Source: CAYILR01 sp964364175 (lineage in GTDB: Bacteria > Bdellovibrionota > UBA1018). Taken from it: a DNA stretch of 64,000 nucleotides. Position 1 is the first letter of the stretch. Every line of letters begins with the position of its first letter. Positions 17,507 through 26,600 of this stretch are shown here, piece by piece. The translations under genes and the position numbers were made by a program. The DNA lies in contig CAYILR010000017.1 in the NCBI GenBank assembly GCA_964364175.1, positions 1 to 64,000 of the forward strand. The letters are read 5' to 3'. The notes under the pieces were generated by a model. That model was not told the DNA's origin and did no database searches. It was given only the letters and a program-made list of their open reading frames with translations.

Positions 17507-17826
17507 GTACTTTGATTACCGTTATTCACGTCACGACATGCGCGTTTTTGATTTTGGTGGTTTTGCTTCAATCCGGGAAGGGCGCAGAAATCAGCGCTTC
17601 TCTCAGCGGATCCAGCCAAACCGTTTTTGGTAGCGCGGGCGGGTCGAACTTTTTCACTAAGCTGACTACTGTGTTGGCGATCATCTTCATGCTGACCTCG
17701 GTTACGCTCACCATCATGTCATCGCAAAACCAGAAGAGTGTTTTTGAAAATGCTCCAGCGAGCGCACCAGTTGCTCCCGTAACGACGCCCGCAAATACAG
17801 TACCGGCTCCTGCAGCATCTCACTAA
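17503..17826 (+). CDS. secG: Protein translocase subunit SecG
   Basis: Starting at the ATG that overlaps the ilvE stop, the 107-residue product has two membrane helices (LITVIHVTTCAFLILVVLLQ and LTTVLAIIFMLTSVTLTIM) joined by the family loop QSGKGAEISASLSGSSQTVF followed by GSAGG. SecG assists SecYE-dependent export at the inner membrane. A Pro/Ala-rich tail (about residues 83-107) extends beyond the core. Confidence 0.93.
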   Translation: MSTLITVIHVTTCAFLILVVLLQSGKGAEISASLSGSSQTVFGSAGGSNFFTKLTTVLAIIFMLTSVTLTIMSSQNQKSVFENAPASAPVAPVTTPANTVPAPAASH

Positions 17827-17859
17827 ATTACTGCTGAGAAATTAGATGGTTCTAGAAAA

Positions 17860-18426
17860 ATGACAAAAATTCTAATTGGACTGGCAATCATACTTTTTCT
17901 GCTTACGAGTTACTACATATACCTCGGTGGTTTTGCATTGGTGAAGGTGGAAAAACAGATCAAGGGACCTTATTATTTAGTTTACCAGGAAATGAAAGGC
18001 CCCTATCGAAATTCGGGAAAAGTGTTCGAAGCTGTGAAATCCCTGCTGTCTGAAAAAAAAATCACACCGCGCGCATGGGCAGGGCTGTACTTTGATCCCC
18101 CCGCTCATGTGGAAGAGTCCAAGCTCAGAACTCATGCAGGCGCACTGCTGGAGGAAAAGCAGCTTCCGGAAGTACAGGATCTAATCTCTTCTGGAAAACT
18201 GAAGCTTCGAACGATTCGCTCCAGGGAATATGCGGTTTCTGAGTTTCCTTTCAAGAACCAGCTTTCCATCTTGATTGCACTTTTCCGAGTGTACCCCAAG
18301 CTGAATGAATACGGGCTTCAATACAGTTTTCCTCCGTTTGTTTATAAAGAGGAAAATTTTGAGAACGAATACATCATGGAAATTTACTACCCGGACCACG
18401 TCGAATATCTGATGACCACTCCCTAA
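17860..18426 (+). CDS. Membrane-anchored GyrI-like (TEX264-like) domain protein
   Basis: The 188-residue protein has one N-terminal membrane helix (ILIGLAIILFLLTSYYIYLGG), then a GyrI-like small-ligand fold: YYLVYQEMKGPYRNSGKVFEAV, GLYFDPPAH, LRTHAGALLEE, and a C-terminal MEIYYPDHVEYLM strand. The combination of a single anchor with this fold resembles TEX264-type proteins of eukaryotes and scattered bacteria. Its ligand is unknown. It follows secG by 33 bases and may be co-transcribed. Confidence 0.65.
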   Translation: MTKILIGLAIILFLLTSYYIYLGGFALVKVEKQIKGPYYLVYQEMKGPYRNSGKVFEAVKSLLSEKKITPRAWAGLYFDPPAHVEESKLRTHAGALLEEKQLPEVQDLISSGKLKLRTIRSREYAVSEFPFKNQLSILIALFRVYPKLNEYGLQYSFPPFVYKEENFENEYIMEIYYPDHVEYLMTTP

Positions 18427-18490
18427 AATCCACGAGGGAAGTATTCCCCAAAACGGAACGCTCTCCACCATTCATTGAAAACAGACTGAT

Positions 18491-20956
18491 TTAGTGTTTC
18501 ACAGCGCGTGTCGGCTTGTCTGCTTTTGCGACCTCGACTGCTTTCACCGCAGCCAGATCGATTTCAGCTTTATCCTTTTTCTTCAGGAAGGAATCCGGAT
18601 CCGCTAAATCGAGCGCTCGGCGCAAGACTTCGTCGGCATATTCGACCGGAACGATTTCCATTCCCTCGAGAATTTCTTTGGGGATCTTTTTCAGATCCGG
18701 GAGATTTTCTTTTGGGATCAGAACGGTCTTGATGTTGCCAATTTTTGCGGCCAGGAGTTTTTCCTTCAATCCGCCGATCGGGAGAACTCGTCCACGCAGA
18801 GTGATTTCGCCAGTCATGGCGACGTCGCGCTTCACGGGGATTTTGGCCAGCGCACTGGTAATCGCAGTCGCCATGGTGATCCCGGCTGAGGGGCCGTCCT
18901 TCGGCACGGCGCCTTCTGGCACGTGCAGATGGATGTCGACGTTCTGGTAGAAGTCCTTCTCGAGCCCAATCAGCTCCGCTTTCGAACGAACATAGCTGAA
19001 CGCGGTCGCAGCAGACTCCTGCATGACGTCCCCGAGCTTGCCGGTGATTTTCACATTGCCTTTGCCGGGCAGAACGCTGACTTCGATTTGTAGCAAGTCC
19101 CCACCAGATTCGGTGTACGCAAGCCCATTGGTCAGACCAATCTCGTTGCGCTCCTCGGCCTTGCTGCTGGAGTACTTGGCTGGGCCGAGCATTTCTTCGA
19201 GATCCGCTGCGACGACCTTGATGACTTTCGAAGCAGTTGCCTTGGTGGCTTTGGCTCGGCGCTCGACGATTTTCTTGGCCACTTTCCTGCAAACAGTAGC
19301 CACGGTTCGCTCGAGACTTCGAACGCCTGCTTCGCGTGTATAATTCCGAATCAAGGAATGGAGCGCCTCATCGTCGATCTCCATATCGCCGGGTTTGAGC
19401 CCGTTGGCTTCCATCTGCTTGGTGAGCAGATATTTTTTGGCGATGTTAAATTTTTCAACTTCTGTGTAACCAGAGATGTTGATGACTTCCATCCGATCCA
19501 AAAGAGGTTTTGGAATCTGGTGAATGTAGTTCGCAGTCAAAACGAACATTACTTTCGAAAGGTCGTAATCGACTTCTAAGTAATGATCTCCGAAGGTGGA
19601 GTTCTGCTCGGGGTCCAAGACTTCGAGCAATGCCGAAGAAGGATCACCGCGAAAATCGGTGCTCATTTTATCCACTTCGTCGAGCAAGAAGACTGGGTTC
19701 GATGAACCTGCTTTTTTGAGCGACTGAATCAGCTTGCCGGGCATCGCGCCGACGTAAGTACGACGGTGTCCACGAATCTCAGCTTCGTCACGCACTCCAC
19801 CGAGTGAACAACGCACGAACTTTTTGTTGAGTGCACGCGCGATGGACTTGGCGAGAGAAGTTTTTCCGACTCCGGGAGGGCCCGAGAAACAGAGAATCTG
19901 TCCTTTGGTGTTGTCGGTGAGGCAACGCACGGCCAGGTATTCCAAAATACGCTCTTTGACGTCCTCAAGACCGTAGTGATCTTCGTCCAAAACTTTCTGC
20001 GCATCCGCAATATCGTTCTTGTCCTGGGTGTGCTCACCCCAAGGCATGCTGACCAACCAGTCGATGTAGTTGCGCACCACAGTGGCTTCGGCCGACATGG
20101 GCGACATCATTTTCAGCTTCTTCAACTCTTTGGTGGCTTTTTCACGAGCTTCTTTGCTCATGGCCTTGGCGCGGATTTGTTTCTCGAGGGTTTGGATCTC
20201 AGCTTTGAATTCGTCTTTCTCGCCGAGCTCCTTCTGAATCGCCTGCATTTGCTCGTTGAGGTAGTATTCCTTCTGCGAACGCTCCATTTGTTTTTTCACA
20301 CGAGAACGGATGCGGCGCTCGACTTGGAGAATCTCGATCTCCCCTTGCATCAAGTGCAGGAGCTTCTCGAGGCGTTTTGCGGTTTTTTCAATTTCCAATA
20401 ATTCTTGTTTATCTTCGAGTTTGAGATTCAGGTGAGCGACGACCAAGTCCACGATTCGGGAAGGCTCGTCGATCGAGTTCACACTCATCAGCATTTCTGG
20501 AGGAATGCGCTTGTTGAGCTTCACATAGTTTTCGAAAGTACTCTTCAGCGATCGCACCATGGCTTCGAGCTCAACAGCATCGTTGCCAGTCACGTGGTCG
20601 ACAATCTCTTCGACCTCGGCCTCGATCATCCGATCGGTTTCGATGTAGGACACGATTTTTGCCCGGCGCTTGCCTTCAATCAAAACTTTGACGGTATTGT
20701 CGGGCAGACGGAGGATTTGCAGAATGGAGCCCAGAGTCCCCACGGTGAAGATATCTTCTTTGCCAGGACTGACGGTGGTGGCCGACTTCTGAGCCACCAG
20801 GAAGAGCTCCTGCTTGTTATTCACGCATTCTTCAAGTGCGTTGATGGATTTTTCCCGCCCCACAAACAAAGGCACCACCATGTGCGGGAAAATAATGACA
20901 TCCCTCAATGGAAGCAGCGGAACCTGGATTTTTGTGGTTTTTTTCGGTGCGCTCAT
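18491..20956 (-). CDS. lon: ATP-dependent protease Lon
   Basis: The 821-residue protein has the N-terminal substrate domain (LPLRDVIIFPHMVVPLFVGR), a coiled middle, the AAA+ module with Walker A GPPGVGKTSLAKS and Walker B VFLLDEVDKM, and the C-terminal serine protease domain with the catalytic Ser in DGPSAGITMATA and the catalytic Lys in GGLKEKLLAAKI. Length is normal. It degrades misfolded and regulatory proteins in the cytoplasm. It is convergent with the GyrI-like gene and has its own upstream region of about 140 bases before the next operon. Confidence 0.97.
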   Translation of the reverse strand: MSAPKKTTKIQVPLLPLRDVIIFPHMVVPLFVGREKSINALEECVNNKQELFLVAQKSATTVSPGKEDIFTVGTLGSILQILRLPDNTVKVLIEGKRRAKIVSYIETDRMIEAEVEEIVDHVTGNDAVELEAMVRSLKSTFENYVKLNKRIPPEMLMSVNSIDEPSRIVDLVVAHLNLKLEDKQELLEIEKTAKRLEKLLHLMQGEIEILQVERRIRSRVKKQMERSQKEYYLNEQMQAIQKELGEKDEFKAEIQTLEKQIRAKAMSKEAREKATKELKKLKMMSPMSAEATVVRNYIDWLVSMPWGEHTQDKNDIADAQKVLDEDHYGLEDVKERILEYLAVRCLTDNTKGQILCFSGPPGVGKTSLAKSIARALNKKFVRCSLGGVRDEAEIRGHRRTYVGAMPGKLIQSLKKAGSSNPVFLLDEVDKMSTDFRGDPSSALLEVLDPEQNSTFGDHYLEVDYDLSKVMFVLTANYIHQIPKPLLDRMEVINISGYTEVEKFNIAKKYLLTKQMEANGLKPGDMEIDDEALHSLIRNYTREAGVRSLERTVATVCRKVAKKIVERRAKATKATASKVIKVVAADLEEMLGPAKYSSSKAEERNEIGLTNGLAYTESGGDLLQIEVSVLPGKGNVKITGKLGDVMQESAATAFSYVRSKAELIGLEKDFYQNVDIHLHVPEGAVPKDGPSAGITMATAITSALAKIPVKRDVAMTGEITLRGRVLPIGGLKEKLLAAKIGNIKTVLIPKENLPDLKKIPKEILEGMEIVPVEYADEVLRRALDLADPDSFLKKKDKAEIDLAAVKAVEVAKADKPTRAVKH

Positions 20957-21095
20957 TCTGCTTGTTCTGACAGTGCGGAAGCCCTGCCAATCTCCCTAAG
21001 TACAGTACAGCACAGGCTTTTGGGGAGCGCAATTGGAGCAGAAATGGATTTAACAGGAAATCTAATTATTTCATGAAGTTAGATTTTAAAAAAAA

Positions 21096-22082
21096 TTAAT
21101 TAGCCGGTTTTGAGTCGGCTGGATTCCGGGGATTTTCTGCCGATTGATCGTGCTTGATATTTTTTGAATTCCCTTGGTTCACGCGGGCGTCGCTGGATTC
21201 GATGGGAGGCGGAGGCAAGAGTGTGATGTCTGCTCCTCGTTCTGCGCTCATTGCTCTGACAATTGCTTTGGCGTGAATGGGAGGAATATCAACAACATTG
21301 TGATTTTTCATGATGTTGTCTTCGAAATAGGGTTTCCACGTGGGGACTTTCTTATTGCAGTTCCCTCCCCGAAAAAGTCCAGCGACTCGACCAGAAAATA
21401 CCTTGCGAAGCCCTGTAACAGGAGAACTCCCTAATTCTGACCCTGTCGTGATGAGCGTAGATAGCAGAATATCCCCATACCAAGGAATCTGCCCACCATG
21501 AATCGAACGAGCCTCAGCATCCGACGCATAAGACAGACGGGGCTCAAAGCTCACGGAATTAGGCGCTGGATGTCCATTTTCTTTACAATAAGTATTCGCT
21601 TCAGACTCCGTGTACTCATACTCGTCAGCTAAACCATAAGTATGCAATAATTCGTGAAGCAAAGTGGGCACGGAATATCCAGCCCCTGCAATTGCAAGAG
21701 GACCGTTTGCTGCTCCTGTTCCTCCCGCTCCTCCCACTGCAGAACTGGTAGTCACGAGCACTCGGTGAGGACCAACAGAGGCTGCCTCTTGAAAAATATA
21801 GGAAGCATCACAACTGATAAGGCGATCTATGCCCAAATAATTACCTTTGCAGTTCATCTTCTTTGGGTTGGCTTCTTTAATTTCAAAAACGACTTGGTTT
21901 CCCATTTGGCTGAATGGATAGGTGCTTTTGATTAAAGCAACAGCGGCCTCAGCACGTGGAATAGACTCATGATCGGAGATGATTACGAATTTGTATGGAT
22001 CAACAGGATCGGCTTGAGCAAAAAATGGGGCAACTGCTACAAGGACAAAACTTCCCATTGCAATGAGCTGTCGGATTTTCAT
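21096..22082 (-). CDS. Exported zinc metalloprotease with HExxH motif
   Basis: After a signal peptide (AMGSFVLVAVAPFFAQADP), the 328-residue protein carries LLHELLHTYGLADEY, a zinc-binding HExxH followed by G and D/E at the spacing of M64/metzincin-like peptidases such as IgA-peptidase relatives. A Ser-rich, Pro-rich C-terminal tail is probably disordered. The ATG overlaps the stop of the small upstream gene, which places it last in a four-gene operon with a papain-like protease and a giant surface protein. Substrates are unknown; a role outside the cytoplasm is certain from the signal. Confidence 0.72.
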   Translation of the reverse strand: MKIRQLIAMGSFVLVAVAPFFAQADPVDPYKFVIISDHESIPRAEAAVALIKSTYPFSQMGNQVVFEIKEANPKKMNCKGNYLGIDRLISCDASYIFQEAASVGPHRVLVTTSSAVGGAGGTGAANGPLAIAGAGYSVPTLLHELLHTYGLADEYEYTESEANTYCKENGHPAPNSVSFEPRLSYASDAEARSIHGGQIPWYGDILLSTLITTGSELGSSPVTGLRKVFSGRVAGLFRGGNCNKKVPTWKPYFEDNIMKNHNVVDIPPIHAKAIVRAMSAERGADITLLPPPPIESSDARVNQGNSKNIKHDQSAENPRNPADSKPAN

Positions 22083-22492
22083 AAATCACCCTGGGCGATC
22101 AGTGCATGGCCCGACAAATTAGAAAAAACAACCGTCACGTTTTTTGAGCGGGTCAACTCTTCTGGAACATGCGTCACCACGACAGATTCCACTGCTTTGA
22201 CTTTGCCGCCGGAAAGTTCTTTTTGATTGTTGATCACATCAAAGTATTGAGTCGTGCTGATCGATATTTTCCGTTTGAAGACGGTCTTGCCACCTTTCTG
22301 AATTTCGATCAGCGCATTTTCTTGACCGGATTCTGGGAATTTACAAATTTCTTCGGCGTGGTCTACTTTGGAAATTCTCTGCACGGTTTTTTTCTGGATG
22401 TTCAGCATCCAGGTGTGACGGATGTATTTTTCGCAGGCTTGTGCGGATGAGATTTGAAACCCAATCAGGGAAATAAAAAAAATTCGAATCAT
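22079..22492 (-). CDS. Small exported protein in the protease operon (137 aa)
   Basis: I start at the ATG at 22492, which overlaps the preceding stop (ATGA) and opens a short signal peptide (MIRIFFISLIGFQISSAQA). The mature part of about 118 residues has two cysteines and a beta-strand-rich C-terminal half (VESVVVTHVPEEL, NVTVVFSNLSG). Sitting between two proteases and coupled to both, it could be an inhibitor, chaperone or propeptide-like partner, but the sequence does not show which. Confidence 0.55.
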   Translation of the reverse strand: MIRIFFISLIGFQISSAQACEKYIRHTWMLNIQKKTVQRISKVDHAEEICKFPESGQENALIEIQKGGKTVFKRKISISTTQYFDVINNQKELSGGKVKAVESVVVTHVPEELTRSKNVTVVFSNLSGHALIAQGDL

Positions 22493-23658
22493 TCTTTCAC
22501 GCTCCATCGACTAACTTCCATAGCAAAGTCAATAACGGCTCTATCACTAGTACGTCCGTCAATACTCACCCATCCCTGAAATCTGGCAGCATCTTCACCC
22601 CATGAATTTCTTAGCAGCAATTGACATCCAGAACCCTCATGCCATCGGATTCCAGCAACTACAATCGAATGGGCACCAAAACAGGCCTTGTTTTTAAATC
22701 CCACACAAAATGTGAGAATAGAACTTTCATTTTTCTTTAAGCCAGTTTTAATTTGCGACAACGTCTGTATTCGAATTTCCTTCGAGTGAGGAAGATCTGA
22801 CGAGTTGGGAGATAATCCGAGAAATCTCTCGACCAAGGGAGGTTGATAGGTCTCAATCTGAATATCATGATTCAAGAAAATTTTAATACGCTGTTTCTCG
22901 CAAGCTTCAGGAAGCAGTATTTTTTTTAGAAACACATTCCTATTTTGTTCCGTATTTGAGCCACTATTGGAGTCAAAACTACAGCTCTCTTCAAAAGATC
23001 GCCGCATTTGAGATAAACTGAGTCCTGATGCTTGGTCAAAATTTTTAGCCAAATACTCTTGCAAATCCACTAAATCCCTAAGCAACTGAGACTCTTGTTC
23101 ATCTGATAAATTACTATTTTGCATGCAACTGGCACACCTCCTACTCCGAAATGTTCTACAAGCACTCTCGAATTGATTAAACACCTCACGATATGAATTG
23201 TTTGGGTCAGGCCTGAACAATAAATTCATCCAACTAGCGCCTCTCGACGAGCGATATGGCGCAATACTTTCCTCACAAATCCCAGATTGATTTGATACGC
23301 AACTCATTAGCGCTGCAGGGTTGGATGATCTACCTAAAATTCGACCGTCAGAAGAAGAAAGACCTAAGCCGATTTCTGGCCACAAACAACCAGCAACATC
23401 CAATGTTGAGAGTGATTTTCCGCAAAAACTGAGTTTATTATTGCACGCTAACTCCTCCGCAAGGGCAGTCACTGCAAAAGGGGAGCAGTAAACTGAGTTT
23501 GGCCCTTGATCTTTGATTGGGGAAAAATGAGATGTTAAATCAATCTCCTTGTTCGAAAGTCCGTTTACACATTCTTGTTCACTGATAGGTTCAACGCTAT
23601 AAACAACGTTTGGAAAAATTATCGCGATACACAACGATACAAAATACCTCCTATTCAT
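22489..23658 (-). CDS. Exported papain-like cysteine protease (C1 family)
   Basis: The ATG at 23658 opens a signal peptide (RRYFVSLCIAIIFPNVVYS) and has AGGA about 9 bases upstream; the start overlaps the surface-protein stop by 8 bases. The papain-type parts are the oxyanion Gln and Cys in IKDQGPNSVYCSPFA, the His in FGAHSIVVAGI and the Asn in LLLRNSWGED. The Cys is one residue further from Gln than in DQGxCGSCW, so its alignment deserves care. A long cysteine-rich insertion occupies the middle (about residues 110-300). It probably processes or works with the neighbouring surface protein or metalloprotease. Confidence 0.72.
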   Translation of the reverse strand: MNRRYFVSLCIAIIFPNVVYSVEPISEQECVNGLSNKEIDLTSHFSPIKDQGPNSVYCSPFAVTALAEELACNNKLSFCGKSLSTLDVAGCLWPEIGLGLSSSDGRILGRSSNPAALMSCVSNQSGICEESIAPYRSSRGASWMNLLFRPDPNNSYREVFNQFESACRTFRSRRCASCMQNSNLSDEQESQLLRDLVDLQEYLAKNFDQASGLSLSQMRRSFEESCSFDSNSGSNTEQNRNVFLKKILLPEACEKQRIKIFLNHDIQIETYQPPLVERFLGLSPNSSDLPHSKEIRIQTLSQIKTGLKKNESSILTFCVGFKNKACFGAHSIVVAGIRWHEGSGCQLLLRNSWGEDAARFQGWVSIDGRTSDRAVIDFAMEVSRWSVKE

Positions 23659-26600
23659 GCGATAATGTCCTAATTCCAACAGCACCACGCTGATTAACTA
23701 CTCGAATTCGGCCTGAAACAATCTGAAATAGATTTCGAGATGTTTCTTCCACATGAAAGACATCCGCCTGCCCGGGGAGAGGCGCTAAGCTAATTTTTGC
23801 AGAATGAATCTGAGAGTTTCCAGTCGGTCCACTCGTTGAACTAAGTGACCCCATAATTTTATTTTCAACCTGATTCCTGGCCTCTGGCGTGATGTTCTGC
23901 CGTATCGTACTTTCCTCTTTCTCAGGTTTATTAATTTCCTCGTTGCTGTTGTTGTTTTCACTCGAAGACCCGCCCGAACTGAGAGGCATCCCAGTGTTGA
24001 CTCCAATTTCTGCCGACTCCCCGATCACCGCAATCAGTTGAGGATCAAGACCGGGAACCATTTCGTTCACCGTGCTCGAAACCGCTTGGGCTGGGCCGAC
24101 AGAAAAAATCTTTTTGAGCATTTCATCATTATCAATGGCTTCTGATTTTTCCTGTACCAAGCCACTAAATTCCTCATCAGTGCCTAAAAACATTTGGCCA
24201 TCGATCGAACTGGATATATCTGAATCTGAGCGAATTTCTTCTAGCTTCATCGGTGATTCATAAGGAGACGCTGGAATTTTCGACGCGGGGATGTTTGCGC
24301 CCGAATTCGTTTTAACTCCTGGAATATTTTCCCTTGAATCTGTATATAAATGATTAAATTTTCTGGAACTCACAGCCGTTCCACCCACAACACCCAGCAA
24401 CAAAATCTGATCGCAGGTAGTTTTCTTTTTCTTGAGGACTAATTTTAGATTTTTGGCCCTCTTCGCAGAAAATGCGGCTCCAAAAGGAATCATGATGCAG
24501 CCGGTGTGAGTTTGATGACAAGTCCCTGTGGTCTCACAAGGCTCCCCAGAGTTTGGAACAAAACCTTTTCCCTGCACACCAGGAACGGTCTCAATCACAA
24601 GAGCTGAATCCACAAGTGCACAAGTTGCTGTCGGAGGAGGATGCAACGCCAAGAAAGCGGGCGTTGGAAAACCAGAAGTTGGGTCTGCAACAGCTTTAGC
24701 GCAATTTGGATTTGCAGTCTCAGCAATCGCTGCGTTATTAACAGCATCAATTTGAGTCTTAGCAGCATCCATACCCGCACTGCTCGCACTGACACCCCCA
24801 CCAGCCATAGCCATGTATTCACTTCCTAATTTATGAGTAAAGTAAATACATGGGACAGCAGCCGCTCCGCTGGTTGCTGCTGTTTGGGCAACTAGCGTTG
24901 CTTTATCCGGATAATTGACTTTTACCCAAACACCGCATGCGTTAATTTTACTTAAAACATAATTTTGATCACCAACAAATGGTAGCGTCTTGCCATTGCT
25001 GCTCACACGAATTGAATCAGGTGTAGCACAAGTTGCATAAACTCCTGTCGGAACTACACTTGTGCTGCATGTAATATTTGTTGCCTCCTGCCCAGGTGGC
25101 AACTGTTTGAGGATGGCTGCCTTAGCTTGATTGATCGCTTGCTCTGGAGAAGCCCCAGTCCCACCCGCTGACGTTGCATAGGCCGAAGAAACCAGATTAC
25201 CTATTCCTACTTTTTCTGCAACAAATCGATAAACAGAGCAACTTTGCTCAAAAACACTATTAAAAATTAGTGCATATTGATTTTTGTCCTTTTTCAAAAA
25301 TCGTTCGAGATTGAGCGCATCATCCTTACCCATTCCGCTCGCTCGTCCCCCTGTGAGTTTGTCTAACTGCTCAACCAAACGTGAACCTTCGGAAGTCGCA
25401 AAAGAAACAAATACATCGATCAGGATTGCAGTACCAATCATCACCAAACACCCTTTAGTTGCAGTATCGGCATTAATTGTTGTCGGTGAAATCCAGGAGA
25501 TCGCACACATCACAGTACACACCGCTGTAGCTGCAAGAAGAGTATTAAGAAGTGTTCGATTGACCCTCTCCGCCTTTTTGAATTCCTTATAAGCCTTACA
25601 TAAAGGCAGAGTCATCAGCATAGATGCTTTTGCTTTGTCATTTGGAGCAGTAGTAGCAAGCGCAGCCACAGCTAATGTATTCTTACAGGTCATATCGCAC
25701 CCCAGTAATAGCGAGAGCAAAGCAGGATTAAAGGGGTCTGGAGTACATTTTCCATCCGCAGGTTTCGGCGATCCATCCTCGCAACATCCAGCTTCATGAG
25801 CGCATCCCGTTCCAGTACCCGTCCCAGTCGCGGTGCCAGTGCTTGTTCCCGTACCAGTACCTGCTCCGGTCCCGGTCCCAGTTGATGTGCCAGTGCCAGT
25901 GCCACTTCCCGTCCCGGTTCCTGTCGAAGTACCTGTGCCGGTACCCGTTTCTGTCCCTGTCGAAGTACCAGTGCCCGTCCCGGTGCCAGTCCCTGTTCCC
26001 GTTCCGGTTTCTGGTGGAGGACTAGGAGACTCTGTGACTCCGCAATTCGCTCCCACGCAAACTGGTGACGGACTCATCGAAGGCGTTGAACTGGATGAAG
26101 TCGTGATGGGATCCTTGTCCTTATCCTTGTCTTTGTCAGAATCCTTGTCTTGATCTTTGTCTTTGTCCTTACCGCCACCCGAGCAAGCACCTGCTGAATC
26201 ACCGTGACTCAAGTGCGTCTGAAGTGCGGATCGATCAATATTAATGGTGTGCGCATTCCCAGGGTTTCCAGGTGGGATGTGACAAACATCCACTTTATGC
26301 GAATCCTTGTCTTTGTCTTTGTCGGAATCACCGCTCGTCGCAGGCGATGTGCTTGGCCTCGACGAGCTGCTCGGGCTTGCTGTTTGACTTGGACTTACCA
26401 AAGGGCTTGGGCTGGCGGAAGGACTGCGCGATGGAGATGGGGACGGCGAGGGGGTCGCGCACGGATTTTTCACCGGCTCGTAGGGCGGAACCGTTTGTGG
26501 CATGTATAGGTTTTCGGCGGGCACAGGTTCCCATCCATTCCCAGGGTAACTGCAGCCTGAGGAGAGGCTGATTCCGTCTGCTTTTCTCCAGAGCAAAATC

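Noticed and set aside
19976..21076. Long plus-strand frames opposite lon
   Set aside because: Lon is complete and conserved on the minus strand. The His/Phe-rich translations are typical shadows.
25805..26015. The periodic GT-rich stretch looked at first like a CRISPR or satellite array
   Set aside because: There are no conserved repeats with unique spacers. The period is a six-base Gly-Thr codon pair within one long coding frame.
25833..26153. Plus-strand frame of Pro-Val repeats opposite the surface-protein gene
   Set aside because: It is the reverse complement of the Gly-Thr repeat and has no other coding support.
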